Source of the DNA: Dyadobacter sp. CY347
GTDB lineage: Bacteria; Bacteroidota; Bacteroidia; Cytophagales; Spirosomataceae
Reading direction: 5' to 3'
Assembly (NCBI RefSeq): GCF_021502655.1
Contig: NZ_JAKFFT010000011.1
Coordinates: forward strand, 62,001 to 126,000
DNA length: 64,000 nucleotides
The notes under the pieces were generated by a model. It had not been told where the DNA came from, did no database searches, and saw only the letters and a list, made by a program, of their open reading frames with translations. The position numbers and the translations under genes were made by a program. Below, one piece after another: positions 44,664 through 53,288 of this stretch (position 1 is the stretch's first letter; the number at the start of each line of letters is the position of its first letter).

Positions 44664-47600
44664 ATGATATCCCAGATTAAGAATAGCAAGATTTTCAATG
44701 CCATTAACCCTCAGACGATCCTTTTCTTCTTTCATAATTTTTTTATCAATGTTGGAACAACGCTGGTTTATGTCTCCGCCAACGTGCTCTTGCTCGAAAA
44801 CCATCCCGAATATTCACTGCCCATTGCATATGTAGCTGCTGCGGTAGCCGTCATGGCGGCGGGAAAGGTTTACGAATATTTTGAGCACCATTTACTACTG
44901 AAACGGCTGAGCCTGGGCACAATGCTGTCTTCGCTGTTGATGGTCTTGGTGGTGATGGGCTTGTTGTGGGCGGGTCACGGCATTGCCACGGCAATTGCCA
45001 TCATGGTGGGTTACCGGATCATTTACCTGCTGATCAACCTGGAATTCTGGGGATTATCTGCACTGGTTTTTGATGTACGCCAAAGCAAAAGGCTTTTCAG
45101 CGTGATCGGTTCAGGGGATATGCCGGCTAAGGCGCTGGGTGCCGTTTTGGCGGTTTTGATCCATTCACCATCCGTTTTGATGATCCTGCTGGTCATTTCC
45201 TTAGTGTTTTTTGCACTGGCATTCTACACGCAGATCCTGACTTTCCGATTCACAGAAATCCCGAATCCGCATCACGCAAGGCCAAGACAGATCACCGCGT
45301 CGGAGTCGAAGATCATTGAAAAATATTTTGGCGGAAATAAACTGCTTACCTCCCTTTGTCTGGGCATGGTGGCCGTTGCCGCAGCAGCAACCTGGATTGA
45401 GTATCACTTTTTTGTCAATGTCAAATACAAATTCCATAGCCAGCACGATGTGATTGTGTTCGTAGGAACCTTGTTGACAGCCACTTACATCATTGCAACG
45501 TTTGTAAAGTTGGTTTTTTCAGGCAAAACGGTTGAGCGGTTCGGCGTCAGGCTTACCTTGTTCCTTTTGCCACTGACGACCATTGTCATATCGCTGGGAT
45601 TGCTGATTTCCTCCTATTTCAGAAAAGACGAGCCTTCGTTATTGGTCTATTATTGTGCGGCTTACCTGCTATTTGAATTGGTACGAAGGACTATTTTCGA
45701 TCCGGTCTTCCTGGTGTTGTTCCAGCCGCTTTCAACCAAAACACGTTTGAAAGGACATACATTGGCAAAAGGCTTTTTTGAGCCGTTGGGAATGCTGATT
45801 GCGGGTGGCCTGCTATGGATCATTTACACGCAGAAGCTCAGCAACATCAGCCTCACGTTCGATCTTTCCCTCCTGTTCGCCGTGGCGGCGCTGATCATTT
45901 TCCGTAAGGCGTATGGCCATTATATTCAGGAATTAAAAAGCGCGATCAGCAAGCGGTTTATCCGCAGCGGCGAAATGGCTTCACCGTCCGAAGCATTGCC
46001 TATTATCACCGAGAATCTGAAAAGCGAACGGAAAGAGGAAGTCCTTAATGCGATCGACTGGCTGGCACGAAACAAGGAATCCGTGTTCCGTAAAAATGTA
46101 GATTTTTTACTTAAAAATACTTTCACTGCCGTCCGGCTGAAAACATTACAAACGCTTGCCGGACTCGAAAAACCGGAACTTTCGGAAACATTCCTGAAAT
46201 ACATTGAGACCGAACCGGACACAGCCTGCCAGACCCTGGCCGTCAGGATCGCCGCTTCCAAATCGCAGCTGACCGAAGAACAGCTGGCGCGGTTTCTCGC
46301 GCATGAAGATCTGGACATTGTGAAAGGATCGATCCTCGGAAGCTGGGAGGCTGGAAAAGCATTGCCGCTGATTCATGGAACATTGCGCAGATTGTTTCTT
46401 TCTGAGCAGGAACAGGCGCAACTGATCGCGCTGGATTGTGTGAAAATTACCGGGTTGAAAGCCCAGGAAGAGTATGTCAAAATGTGCCTCCGCAGCGGAT
46501 CTGAAAAAGTCCGGAACTATGCGCTGGAAGTGGCCGCAACCGTGGGTTCACCACAGCTTTTGCGCGAATTGAAACCACTGCTTACCGGCTCTTTGAACAG
46601 GCAAACCGTCACGTCGCTGATCAGATCCGGTGACTCGGGCATTGGCATTGTGGACGAATGGCTGCATAATGATCCCTCGCGCGAACGCTTGCAAACGCTC
46701 ATTAAGGTTGCCGAAAAAACCAAACATGAATTTATACTTCAAATACTTTTTAAACTTATTAAAAATATTTACCATAACATTAATTTAGTAAATTCTGAAA
46801 GTCAAATACATTTAAATACAGTTGATACTTATATTCACCGCGATGCATTAAAAGCATTGACGAATTATTCGTTGATGGCTGATTACAAGCAAATTATCTC
46901 TGAATTTGTGGAGAAGGAGTTGTTTCACGCGTCAATGCTTTTAAACGGTATGGACGAAAATGAAGCGGATGAAAGCTGGAATAATACGTTGGATTATGAA
47001 TTGGAACTGACAAGCCAGCGGCTTTTTTACCTTTTCATGATGCAGTACGATAAGGACGCCGTACAAAATGCGTGGAAAGGAATTCGCCATGCATCACGTG
47101 AGAAGCGGGCCAATTCTCTGGAAATGATCGAGAGCCTTTTGCCGCGCATGTTGTATCCGGCATTGCACGCATTATTTGAAAATATCCCCATTCAGAAAAA
47201 GCGGGAAGCATTACGGCAATACATGGGCAATCAGGAAGCGGGCGTTTCATTGGTGCCTTACATCCTGGCTCAGAAAGAAAAATTATTTACAGAATGGACC
47301 ATCGCACTGGCGATTACCAAGAGCATTTCAGACACAGAAACGAGGCTCATTGAAAGTCTGACGCGCCATTCTTCCCGGCTGATCAGGGATGCCGCGAAAT
47401 TGAAATTGAACCCGTCAAACGCGCGGACCACAAGCATTAACCCCACAACAAACACCATGAAGCACGCAGAAACTTCCCAGCAGATCTCGGAAATGGAACG
47501 AGTGATTATTTTGAAAAACACCCAGCTTTTCGCCCAGACTCCTGAGAATGTGCTGAGCTCCATTGCGCCGATCATGAAGGAAGTTACTTACAGCGACGGA

Positions 47601-47909
47601 CAGCAAATCTTCGCAAAAGGTGATCCTGGTGACTCAATGTACATTATATATACGGGACAAATCGGGATTTATGATGGCAAGAAACAGCTTGCGCTATTTG
47701 ACAAAGGGGAGATTTTTGGTGAGCTCGCATTACTCGATACCGAACCCCGATCTGCCACAACGGTTGCCGAAACGGACACGCTCGTTTTCCGGATTGATCA
47801 GGAGGATTTCTTTGAGCTGATGGAAGAACGTGATGAGATTTTGAAGAATGTGCTGCGCATTCTTTGCCAGCGTATCCGTGCGCAAAATGAGAAAATGCGA
47901 CTGCTATAA
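44664..47909 (+). CDS. Nucleotide-transporter-like membrane protein with HEAT-like repeats and cyclic nucleotide-binding domain
   Basis: A 1081-residue protein from the ATG at 44664; the GTG at 44625 gives an extra 13 unlikely residues. Residues about 20-430 are hydrophobic with about twelve segments like ATP:ADP antiporters (NTT/Npt family). Then come HEAT-like helical repeats (about 440-900), and a C-terminal cyclic nucleotide-binding domain whose phosphate cassette reads GEIFGELALLDTEPRSATTV, with the arginine contacting the cyclic phosphate. It ends at the same point as the convergent HD gene, overlapping by six bases. Transport is not proven; the domain mix suggests a cyclic-nucleotide-gated membrane function. 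Confidence 0.82.
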   Translation: MISQIKNSKIFNAINPQTILFFFHNFFINVGTTLVYVSANVLLLENHPEYSLPIAYVAAAVAVMAAGKVYEYFEHHLLLKRLSLGTMLSSLLMVLVVMGLLWAGHGIATAIAIMVGYRIIYLLINLEFWGLSALVFDVRQSKRLFSVIGSGDMPAKALGAVLAVLIHSPSVLMILLVISLVFFALAFYTQILTFRFTEIPNPHHARPRQITASESKIIEKYFGGNKLLTSLCLGMVAVAAAATWIEYHFFVNVKYKFHSQHDVIVFVGTLLTATYIIATFVKLVFSGKTVERFGVRLTLFLLPLTTIVISLGLLISSYFRKDEPSLLVYYCAAYLLFELVRRTIFDPVFLVLFQPLSTKTRLKGHTLAKGFFEPLGMLIAGGLLWIIYTQKLSNISLTFDLSLLFAVAALIIFRKAYGHYIQELKSAISKRFIRSGEMASPSEALPIITENLKSERKEEVLNAIDWLARNKESVFRKNVDFLLKNTFTAVRLKTLQTLAGLEKPELSETFLKYIETEPDTACQTLAVRIAASKSQLTEEQLARFLAHEDLDIVKGSILGSWEAGKALPLIHGTLRRLFLSEQEQAQLIALDCVKITGLKAQEEYVKMCLRSGSEKVRNYALEVAATVGSPQLLRELKPLLTGSLNRQTVTSLIRSGDSGIGIVDEWLHNDPSRERLQTLIKVAEKTKHEFILQILFKLIKNIYHNINLVNSESQIHLNTVDTYIHRDALKALTNYSLMADYKQIISEFVEKELFHASMLLNGMDENEADESWNNTLDYELELTSQRLFYLFMMQYDKDAVQNAWKGIRHASREKRANSLEMIESLLPRMLYPALHALFENIPIQKKREALRQYMGNQEAGVSLVPYILAQKEKLFTEWTIALAITKSISDTETRLIESLTRHSSRLIRDAAKLKLNPSNARTTSINPTTNTMKHAETSQQISEMERVIILKNTQLFAQTPENVLSSIAPIMKEVTYSDGQQIFAKGDPGDSMYIIYTGQIGIYDGKKQLALFDKGEIFGELALLDTEPRSATTVAETDTLVFRIDQEDFFELMEERDEILKNVLRILCQRIRAQNEKMRLL

Positions 47910-48473
47910 TAAGGTTTTTAAGCGCTCTTGCTTGGGAATTTCCCGCAGGCGACGCGCGGATTCCGTCCAGTAACTGTGGCAGCTGATGAATGTCTTCTGA
48001 ACAGCATTCCAGGAATCAACATCGGTCACCATATCCCGGACTTTGAGTTCCCGGTATAAACTCTCAGCGATCTGCTCGAAGTCTGCGCGGCCCAGATAGT
48101 CCAGGTCTGCGTCGCAGATAATCTTTTCTAAATGTGTTTTGGGGCTTTGCGGGATTTGCGTGGCCATAATCATCCCGCAAATTATATCGATCTGGTCTGC
48201 ATTGTAACCGAAGCGGGGCAAAGCTTTTCTTGCAATCCTGCATCCGACTTCTTCATGTCCGTGGTAGGTTTCCATAAATCCCGTGTCATGGTACAAAGCC
48301 GCTGTTCTGAGCAGATCGAGCGACTCAGGATCAGTTATGCCTTCGAGGTTAGCGAGATGCAATGCAGCATTGGTAACGTCCAGCGTGTGGTGCAGTCCGT
48401 GATAATAGAGCGTATCGGGCAACTTTCGCCGAAACTGGTCAACGATATAGATTTCTGCTTCCTGAACATTCAT
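47904..48473 (-). CDS. HD-domain phosphohydrolase
   Basis: A 189-residue HD-superfamily protein. The metal ligands are visible: H in HGLHHTLDV, HD in ALYHDTGF, H in HGHEEVG and D in ICDADLDYLGR. This pattern is that of small HD phosphohydrolases, including cyclic nucleotide phosphodiesterases. It is the last gene of the signalling operon, with its start two bases from the cyclase gene stop, so removal of the cyclic nucleotide made by the cyclase is the obvious guess. The substrate is not shown by the sequence. Confidence 0.85.
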   Translation of the reverse strand: MNVQEAEIYIVDQFRRKLPDTLYYHGLHHTLDVTNAALHLANLEGITDPESLDLLRTAALYHDTGFMETYHGHEEVGCRIARKALPRFGYNADQIDIICGMIMATQIPQSPKTHLEKIICDADLDYLGRADFEQIAESLYRELKVRDMVTDVDSWNAVQKTFISCHSYWTESARRLREIPKQERLKTLL

Positions 48474-48475
48474 GG

Positions 48476-49522
48476 CTATTCCAAAACTTCGTAGATCTTA
48501 ACGGGATTTGCTTTGTTTTTCAAAACAACCTCCCCTACCAGATTGCAATTAAATGCCTCTTTTACAACTAAATAAGCAGATTCCGGCAACAAAACCTGGC
48601 CTGGTTTCGCCGCATTCTGCAAGCGCTGCGCCACATTCACTGCATCGCCGATCACCGTATAATCCAGCCGCTTCAACGCCGCGGACCCAATGTTCCCGGA
48701 AACCATTTCACCTGAATTTATGCCAATGGAAACCTTTGGGAAATAACCCGTATGGCCCTCCTGTTCTTCTTTAAAGTTGTTGATCTGGTTCCTTACGGCC
48801 AGCGAAGATTCAATAGCACGGTCTAAATGATATTCCCCGCGAAAAACGGCCATAACGGCATCACCCATGAATTTATCGACCAAGCCTCCCTGCGCGATGA
48901 TCTCTTTAACCATTACATCAAAATACTTATTGATAAGCTTTACGACCAGGTCGGCTGGCTCCTTTTCAGAAATTGAAGTGAATCCACACATATCCATAAA
49001 GACAACCGTCGCCTCGATGTTCTCGCTCGTCATCAATGATTTTTCAAATGCATCCTGCGTCATAAATTGCAGCACGGAAGAGTCCACATACATGCGCAAA
49101 ATGTCATTTTCCCGAACCGCACGCAGCGTTTCACGAAGCTGTCCCACATACGTAAGCGTTTTTTCCATGGTGACTTCAAGGTCCTTGAAATCAATAGGTT
49201 TGGTCAGGAAGTCGAATGCGCCCCGGTTCATGGCCGTGCGGATATTATCCATGTCACCATAAGCCGATACGATGACCGATTTGAGGATCGGGCTGAGCTC
49301 ACCGAGGCGGATCAGCAGCGTTAATCCGTCCATTTCGGGCATATTGATATCGCTCAGCACCATGTCAATGTCGGGATGCTCGGCAAGTGCTTCGAGGGCT
49401 TTGTAGCCGTTCTCAGCGAAGATAAATTCGTATTCCTGTTCGCGGATCTGTCTCCTGAATTTTTGTTTGATCAGTAATTGCAAATCAGTTTCATCATCCA
49501 CTACCAGTATCTTGGCTTTCAT
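48476..49522 (-). CDS. Response regulator fused to class III adenylate/guanylate cyclase
   Basis: A 348-residue two-domain protein. Residues 1-120 are a receiver with D9, D10, phospho-acceptor D58 ([12 protein letters not shown]) and K108. A helical linker leads to a class III cyclase domain (about 170-310) with both metal aspartates D177 ([11 protein letters not shown]) and D221 ([11 protein letters not shown]), base-recognition K217 and D287 (LDYTVIGD), and N296 and R300 (NVAQRL). All catalytic residues are present, and the K-D pair favours ATP, so cAMP synthesis is expected when the receiver is phosphorylated. Its ATG overlaps the preceding response regulator gene by four bases. Confidence 0.93.
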   Translation of the reverse strand: MKAKILVVDDETDLQLLIKQKFRRQIREQEYEFIFAENGYKALEALAEHPDIDMVLSDINMPEMDGLTLLIRLGELSPILKSVIVSAYGDMDNIRTAMNRGAFDFLTKPIDFKDLEVTMEKTLTYVGQLRETLRAVRENDILRMYVDSSVLQFMTQDAFEKSLMTSENIEATVVFMDMCGFTSISEKEPADLVVKLINKYFDVMVKEIIAQGGLVDKFMGDAVMAVFRGEYHLDRAIESSLAVRNQINNFKEEQEGHTGYFPKVSIGINSGEMVSGNIGSAALKRLDYTVIGDAVNVAQRLQNAAKPGQVLLPESAYLVVKEAFNCNLVGEVVLKNKANPVKIYEVLE

Positions 49523-49893
49523 AAGGATTTGAGCAATTTCTCTTTTAATTCAACAAAATTGACCGGCTTGGTCAAAAAATCGTCCGCCCCGAGCTGCATG
49601 GCCTGATCATGGTTGTTGCTATCGCCATAAGCCGTGATCATCATCACTTGCGGAGGCGCGGCCGGGAAATCCTTTCGGATGGTTTTCAGTAGTTCAATGC
49701 CGCTCATACCCGGCATGTTAATGTCAGACAAAATCATCACAACCTCAGACGGATGCTCAGCGAGGAACGCCAGGGCCTGTTCACCCGAAAAAGCAAATGA
49801 AAACTCGAATTGTGCGCTGCGGATCTCCTTCCTGAATTTTTGTTCAAAAAGGGATTTTACGTCCTCCTCGTCATCCACCACAAGTATTTTCAT
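49519..49893 (-). CDS. Single-domain response regulator
   Basis: A 124-residue receiver-only protein, with D7, D8, phospho-acceptor D57 ([13 protein letters not shown]) and the K of LTKPVNF. There is no output domain, so it may act as a phosphate sink, a phosphate carrier, or a CheY-like messenger. It is similar to the receiver of the following gene, so the two probably arose by duplication. It lies between the kinase (27 bases) and the cyclase (four-base overlap). Confidence 0.93.
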   Translation of the reverse strand: MKILVVDDEEDVKSLFEQKFRKEIRSAQFEFSFAFSGEQALAFLAEHPSEVVMILSDINMPGMSGIELLKTIRKDFPAAPPQVMMITAYGDSNNHDQAMQLGADDFLTKPVNFVELKEKLLKSL

Positions 49894-49919
49894 ATCAAAT
49901 CAATAAAAGGCTGAGCTTG

Positions 49920-51284
49920 TCAGCCGATTGGAATTGTAATTTTAAACTCTGTTTTTTCTCCCGGAACCGTTTCCACGTCCAGCATTCCATTATGGGCATT
50001 GGTAATGATATCGTAGCTCATTGAAAGGCCCAATCCCGTTCCCTGGCCCGTGGGTTTGGTAGTGAAAAAGGGCTGGAATATTTTGGCTTTCACATGATCC
50101 GGCATTCCGGTGCCATTGTCTGTCACGCGGATATAGAGCTTACCTGCAAACATTTTGGTAGATATCTTGACTTCCGGACGGTAATCATCCAGTTTGCCAG
50201 CTTCGGTAAGCATTCGTTTTTTCTCCGCTACGGCGTAAAATGCATTGGTAAAAAGATTCAGGAAAACCCTTCCCAGATCCTGCGGCATCACCAGCACTTT
50301 ACCAATATTCGGGTCGAAATCGGTTACCAATGCGGCATTGAATTCCTTGTCTTTTGCGCGCAGGCCGTGATAAGCGAGGCGCATATATTCGTCTGCCAAT
50401 GCATTGATTTCCACCGGTTCCTTCTCACCGGATGAAGTGCGCGAATGCTGTAACATTCCCTTCACAATGGAATCCGCGCGCTTACCATGGTGCGTGATCT
50501 TCTGCTGGTTTTGGCTTAAATCGGCTATAATGCCTTTAATATAGTCTTTGTCGTCGTCAGAAATAGAGGTTTTATCCACTTCCTCTTCCAGTTCCTGGCA
50601 AAGCTCTACGGACACTTCCGAGAAGTTGTTTACAAAATTCAATGGATTCTGGATCTCATGCGCAATGCCCGCCGTAAGCTCGCCCAACGACGCCATTTTC
50701 TCGCTCTGGATCAGCTGATTCTGCGTTGATTTCAGCTCGTCGATTGTTTTTTGCAATTGTTCCTTTTGAGCGGTAAGCTCCATGGTCCGCTCTGTAACCA
50801 GATATTCCAGGGATTCCTTTTGTGCCTTACTGGCCGCTTCCTCGCGCATCCGGTCCTCCCGTTCCTTCAACAGGATATTCTGTTGTTTCCGGGCATAGAA
50901 CCAGATGACGAAGCAGAGGATGAATGCAAAAGCGACCGCAATGTCCAGCCAGTCGTGGTATTTATCATGGAACTTAGGTGCAGCAAGTTCAACGACGTCA
51001 TTTAAAATAGACACTACCACAAAAGGAATTACCGACTGTGTCACAGATTTGAGAGACCGAAACTCTTCCTTAGTATAAAGGATGAAAAGGACCACGACCA
51101 TGAATATATGCCAAAGCCAGGAATACCAGTCCGGACTGTCCGTTATATAATAGGTTGCCAGCAAAGCAATACTGATGTATCTGCCAATGAGCAATTTACG
51201 GTCCCATTCCGGAAGGCTTGTGGCTGTCTGCAATGAGGACCGGACGTACTGGATCAGGAAAAACGAAACTAGAAAGTAATCCAT
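49920..51284 (-). CDS. Membrane sensor histidine kinase
   Basis: A 454-residue kinase. The first 130 residues hold four or five membrane segments (LLIGRYISIALLATYYI; IFMVVVLFILY; IPFVVVSILNDVVEL; IAVAFAFILCFVIWFY) with no large periplasmic domain. A coiled coil (about 135-195) leads to HisKA (GIAHEIQNPLNFVNNFSE, H209) and HATPase (NLFTNAFYAV, DNGTGMP, GQGTGLGLSM). It starts the four-gene signalling operon and probably phosphorylates both downstream receivers. The signal is probably sensed in or at the membrane. Confidence 0.93.
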   Translation of the reverse strand: MDYFLVSFFLIQYVRSSLQTATSLPEWDRKLLIGRYISIALLATYYITDSPDWYSWLWHIFMVVVLFILYTKEEFRSLKSVTQSVIPFVVVSILNDVVELAAPKFHDKYHDWLDIAVAFAFILCFVIWFYARKQQNILLKEREDRMREEAASKAQKESLEYLVTERTMELTAQKEQLQKTIDELKSTQNQLIQSEKMASLGELTAGIAHEIQNPLNFVNNFSEVSVELCQELEEEVDKTSISDDDKDYIKGIIADLSQNQQKITHHGKRADSIVKGMLQHSRTSSGEKEPVEINALADEYMRLAYHGLRAKDKEFNAALVTDFDPNIGKVLVMPQDLGRVFLNLFTNAFYAVAEKKRMLTEAGKLDDYRPEVKISTKMFAGKLYIRVTDNGTGMPDHVKAKIFQPFFTTKPTGQGTGLGLSMSYDIITNAHNGMLDVETVPGEKTEFKITIPIG

Positions 51285-51360
51285 GCAGGTTTTACGGTGC
51301 TGTTTTTTCTTTTTTAGAGAATGCCAATTTCACAGCAAAGTAATTATTTTCTGCCAATTA

Positions 51361-52206
51361 CTAGTCAGCGAAGTCAGTTGACACGGTCAGCTCTTTCCAG
51401 TCTGACAGTTCTTTCTGCACCGCGGCGATTTTACCATTCGCAATTCCGAAGGCGTCGCTGCCCAGGAAAAGGTTCATCGGCGGGTTTAGTTCGGACACGA
51501 TGCGGATCATGGCATCTGCTGCTTTTTCAGGATCACCAGGTTGTTTTCCGTTGATTTCGTTCTGATGTGCGTTTTGCGTCTCGCGCACGGATTTGTAATC
51601 GTCAATTTGGATTTTAGGAAGTCCTATGGACGAATCCGTAAGGAAGTTAGTGCGGAAATAGCCCGGCTCAACAACCGTTACGTGCACGCCAAATGCCTTT
51701 ACTTCTTCGGCGAGGGATTCAGAAAGCCCGTTAACAGCAAATTTTGTTGCACAATAAGCGCCGAATCCCGGGAAACCGCCCATGAACCCGCCGATAGAAG
51801 AAATGTTAAGAATGTGGCCGGAACGTTGCGCACGCAGGTAAGGCATGGCCTTGCGGATCACTGTGAAAACGCCGAACACATTGATTTCAAAGTTATCACG
51901 GACTTCCGCGTCTGTAAGTTCTTCAATGCTTCCAAGCAAGCCATAACCTGCATTATTTACCACCACATCAATGCGGCCAAAATGCGCTACGGTTTTCTCA
52001 ATTGCTTCCTGAACGCTGTCCTCACTTTTAAGATTTGTTGCCAATGGTAAAAATTGCGGGCTGGCATTCCCAACTGCTTTTTGCAGATCTTCCAGATTTC
52101 TCGAAGTAGCTGCTACTTTAATGCCACTGGCGAGCAGTTTTTGAACCAATGTCAGCCCCAATCCTTTTGAAGCACCTGTTACGAACCAAATTTTGTTAGT
52201 TTCCAT
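51361..52206 (-). CDS. SDR family oxidoreductase
   Basis: A 281-residue classical short-chain dehydrogenase. It has the coenzyme motif FVTGASKGLGLTLVQKLLAS, the NNAGYG motif, a catalytic serine (ISSIGGFMGGF) and YxxxK (YCATKFAVNG). The arginine in TSRNL after the second strand suggests NADP(H). Substrate unknown. It is preceded by an AraC-type regulator gene on the same strand; paired direct repeats lie upstream of both genes. Confidence 0.93.
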   Translation of the reverse strand: METNKIWFVTGASKGLGLTLVQKLLASGIKVAATSRNLEDLQKAVGNASPQFLPLATNLKSEDSVQEAIEKTVAHFGRIDVVVNNAGYGLLGSIEELTDAEVRDNFEINVFGVFTVIRKAMPYLRAQRSGHILNISSIGGFMGGFPGFGAYCATKFAVNGLSESLAEEVKAFGVHVTVVEPGYFRTNFLTDSSIGLPKIQIDDYKSVRETQNAHQNEINGKQPGDPEKAADAMIRIVSELNPPMNLFLGSDAFGIANGKIAAVQKELSDWKELTVSTDFAD

Positions 52207-52232
52207 CTTTTTGTTTGTTTAAATTGATGAAA

Positions 52233-52240
52233 CAAAATTA
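52233..52240 (-). promoter_or_regulatory. Candidate -7 element of the SDR gene
   Basis: On the minus strand this reads TAATTTTG, an exact TAnnTTTG match, 27 bases before the SDR ATG. No -33 TTG is in place; instead a TTCAAACA copy (52271-52278) lies just upstream of that position, which fits activation by an AraC-type protein. Confidence 0.45.
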
Positions 52241-52270
52241 GGTTACCGGGAAAAATCCAGCATTGCGCGG

Positions 52271-52299
52271 TTCAAACAGATGATTGCAAAATTCAAACA
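52271..52299. promoter_or_regulatory. Paired direct repeats upstream of the SDR gene (candidate AraC sites)
   Basis: TTCAAACA occurs at 52271-52278 and 52292-52299, 21 bases apart. The second copy lies in CAAAATTCAAA (52287-52297), which also occurs at 53208-53218 upstream of the araC-type gene. The right-hand copy overlaps the end of the regulator gene. Confidence 0.5.
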
Positions 52300-53195
52300 A
52301 TGCGATATGAAGTGGGTGTTTGGCTGGTTTGCTTTTTGAAAAAGTTGTTGAAATGCGCCGGTTCTTCAAACCCCAGACTATAACTGATCTCTGAAATATT
52401 CCAGTTGGTATGTTTTAATAGTGCAACCGCCTCACTGGCAATACGTTCGGCAATGTGCGTGGTGGTTGTTTTGCCTGTCGTTTCACGGATCGCACGGTTC
52501 AGATGATTCACGTGAACCGATAACTGTTGTGCGAAATCATTGGCAGATCGGAATGTAAAGCGTTGAGAAGGCGACTCGATCGGAAATTGCCGTTCGAGCA
52601 ACTCAGTGAATACAGCTGTGATCCTCGAATTGGCATTCGGGTGCTGGTATAGCGACTCCGAAGGCTGCATTTTCATGGCATAATGCACCGTTTCGGTCAC
52701 ATAGTTGCGCAGCAGGTCGTATTTATATTGATAATCGGAATTGATTTCTTCCAGCATTTTTTCGAAGATCCCCTGAACATGTGCCTCCTGTGCTTCATTG
52801 AGCAGATAAGCCGGTTTTCCGCCTGGTGTGAACATGGGCAAATCGCCCAGTCCATCGCGGATCCTGCCCGAAAAGAAGCCCTCTGTGAAAATACAGAAAT
52901 AGCCCGAAATGCTGTCGGGACCGCCTTCCCAGGTGTAAGGGACCTGCGGATTGAAGAAAATAAGGGTTGATCCGTCCGTTTCGAGGCTTTTATCCGCGTA
53001 GTGATAAATGTTCTTTCCGCGGATAAGGGTAATTTTGTAAAAATCCTTGCGACTATATTGGATAGGCGCCGAGTTCGGGCCCATACAATCTTCCAAACGA
53101 AATACATTGAAATGACCAATGTCCTGTTGCAGGTTATCGGGCAGCCAGTTAAACTTGTGCTGGTAGAATTCTTCGAGTGTTTCTGAGTTTGCCAT
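52293..53195 (-). CDS. AraC family transcriptional regulator
   Basis: A 300-residue regulator. Residues about 20-150 form a cupin-like sensing domain (YKITLIRGKNIYHYADKS and FFNPQVPYTWEGG). The C-terminal HTH_18 domain has SVHVNHLNRAIRETTGKTTT, then NISEISYSLGFEEPAHFNNF with the family ending FKKQTSQTPTSYR. It is transcribed in the same direction as the SDR gene and diverges from the GH95 gene. Candidate operators (paired TTCAAAYR repeats) lie in front of both the SDR gene and this gene. Confidence 0.94.
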   Translation of the reverse strand: MANSETLEEFYQHKFNWLPDNLQQDIGHFNVFRLEDCMGPNSAPIQYSRKDFYKITLIRGKNIYHYADKSLETDGSTLIFFNPQVPYTWEGGPDSISGYFCIFTEGFFSGRIRDGLGDLPMFTPGGKPAYLLNEAQEAHVQGIFEKMLEEINSDYQYKYDLLRNYVTETVHYAMKMQPSESLYQHPNANSRITAVFTELLERQFPIESPSQRFTFRSANDFAQQLSVHVNHLNRAIRETTGKTTTTHIAERIASEAVALLKHTNWNISEISYSLGFEEPAHFNNFFKKQTSQTPTSYRIV

Positions 53196-53207
53196 AACAC
53201 GAAGTTA

Positions 53208-53240
53208 CAAAATTCAAATAGAATTAGTAGAATTCAAATG
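53208..53240. promoter_or_regulatory. Paired direct repeats in the divergent araC-type/GH95 intergenic region
   Basis: AATTCAAAT occurs at 53211-53219 and 53231-53239, 20 bases apart (two helical turns); the first copy sits in CAAAATTCAAA (53208-53218), shared with the SDR promoter. They lie 13 to 45 bases upstream of the regulator ATG, and could serve the regulator and the divergent GH95 gene. Confidence 0.5.
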
Positions 53241-53288
53241 ATACAACCTTGTTTATTTGTCCCAATTGAAATACTTTAAAAACCACTC

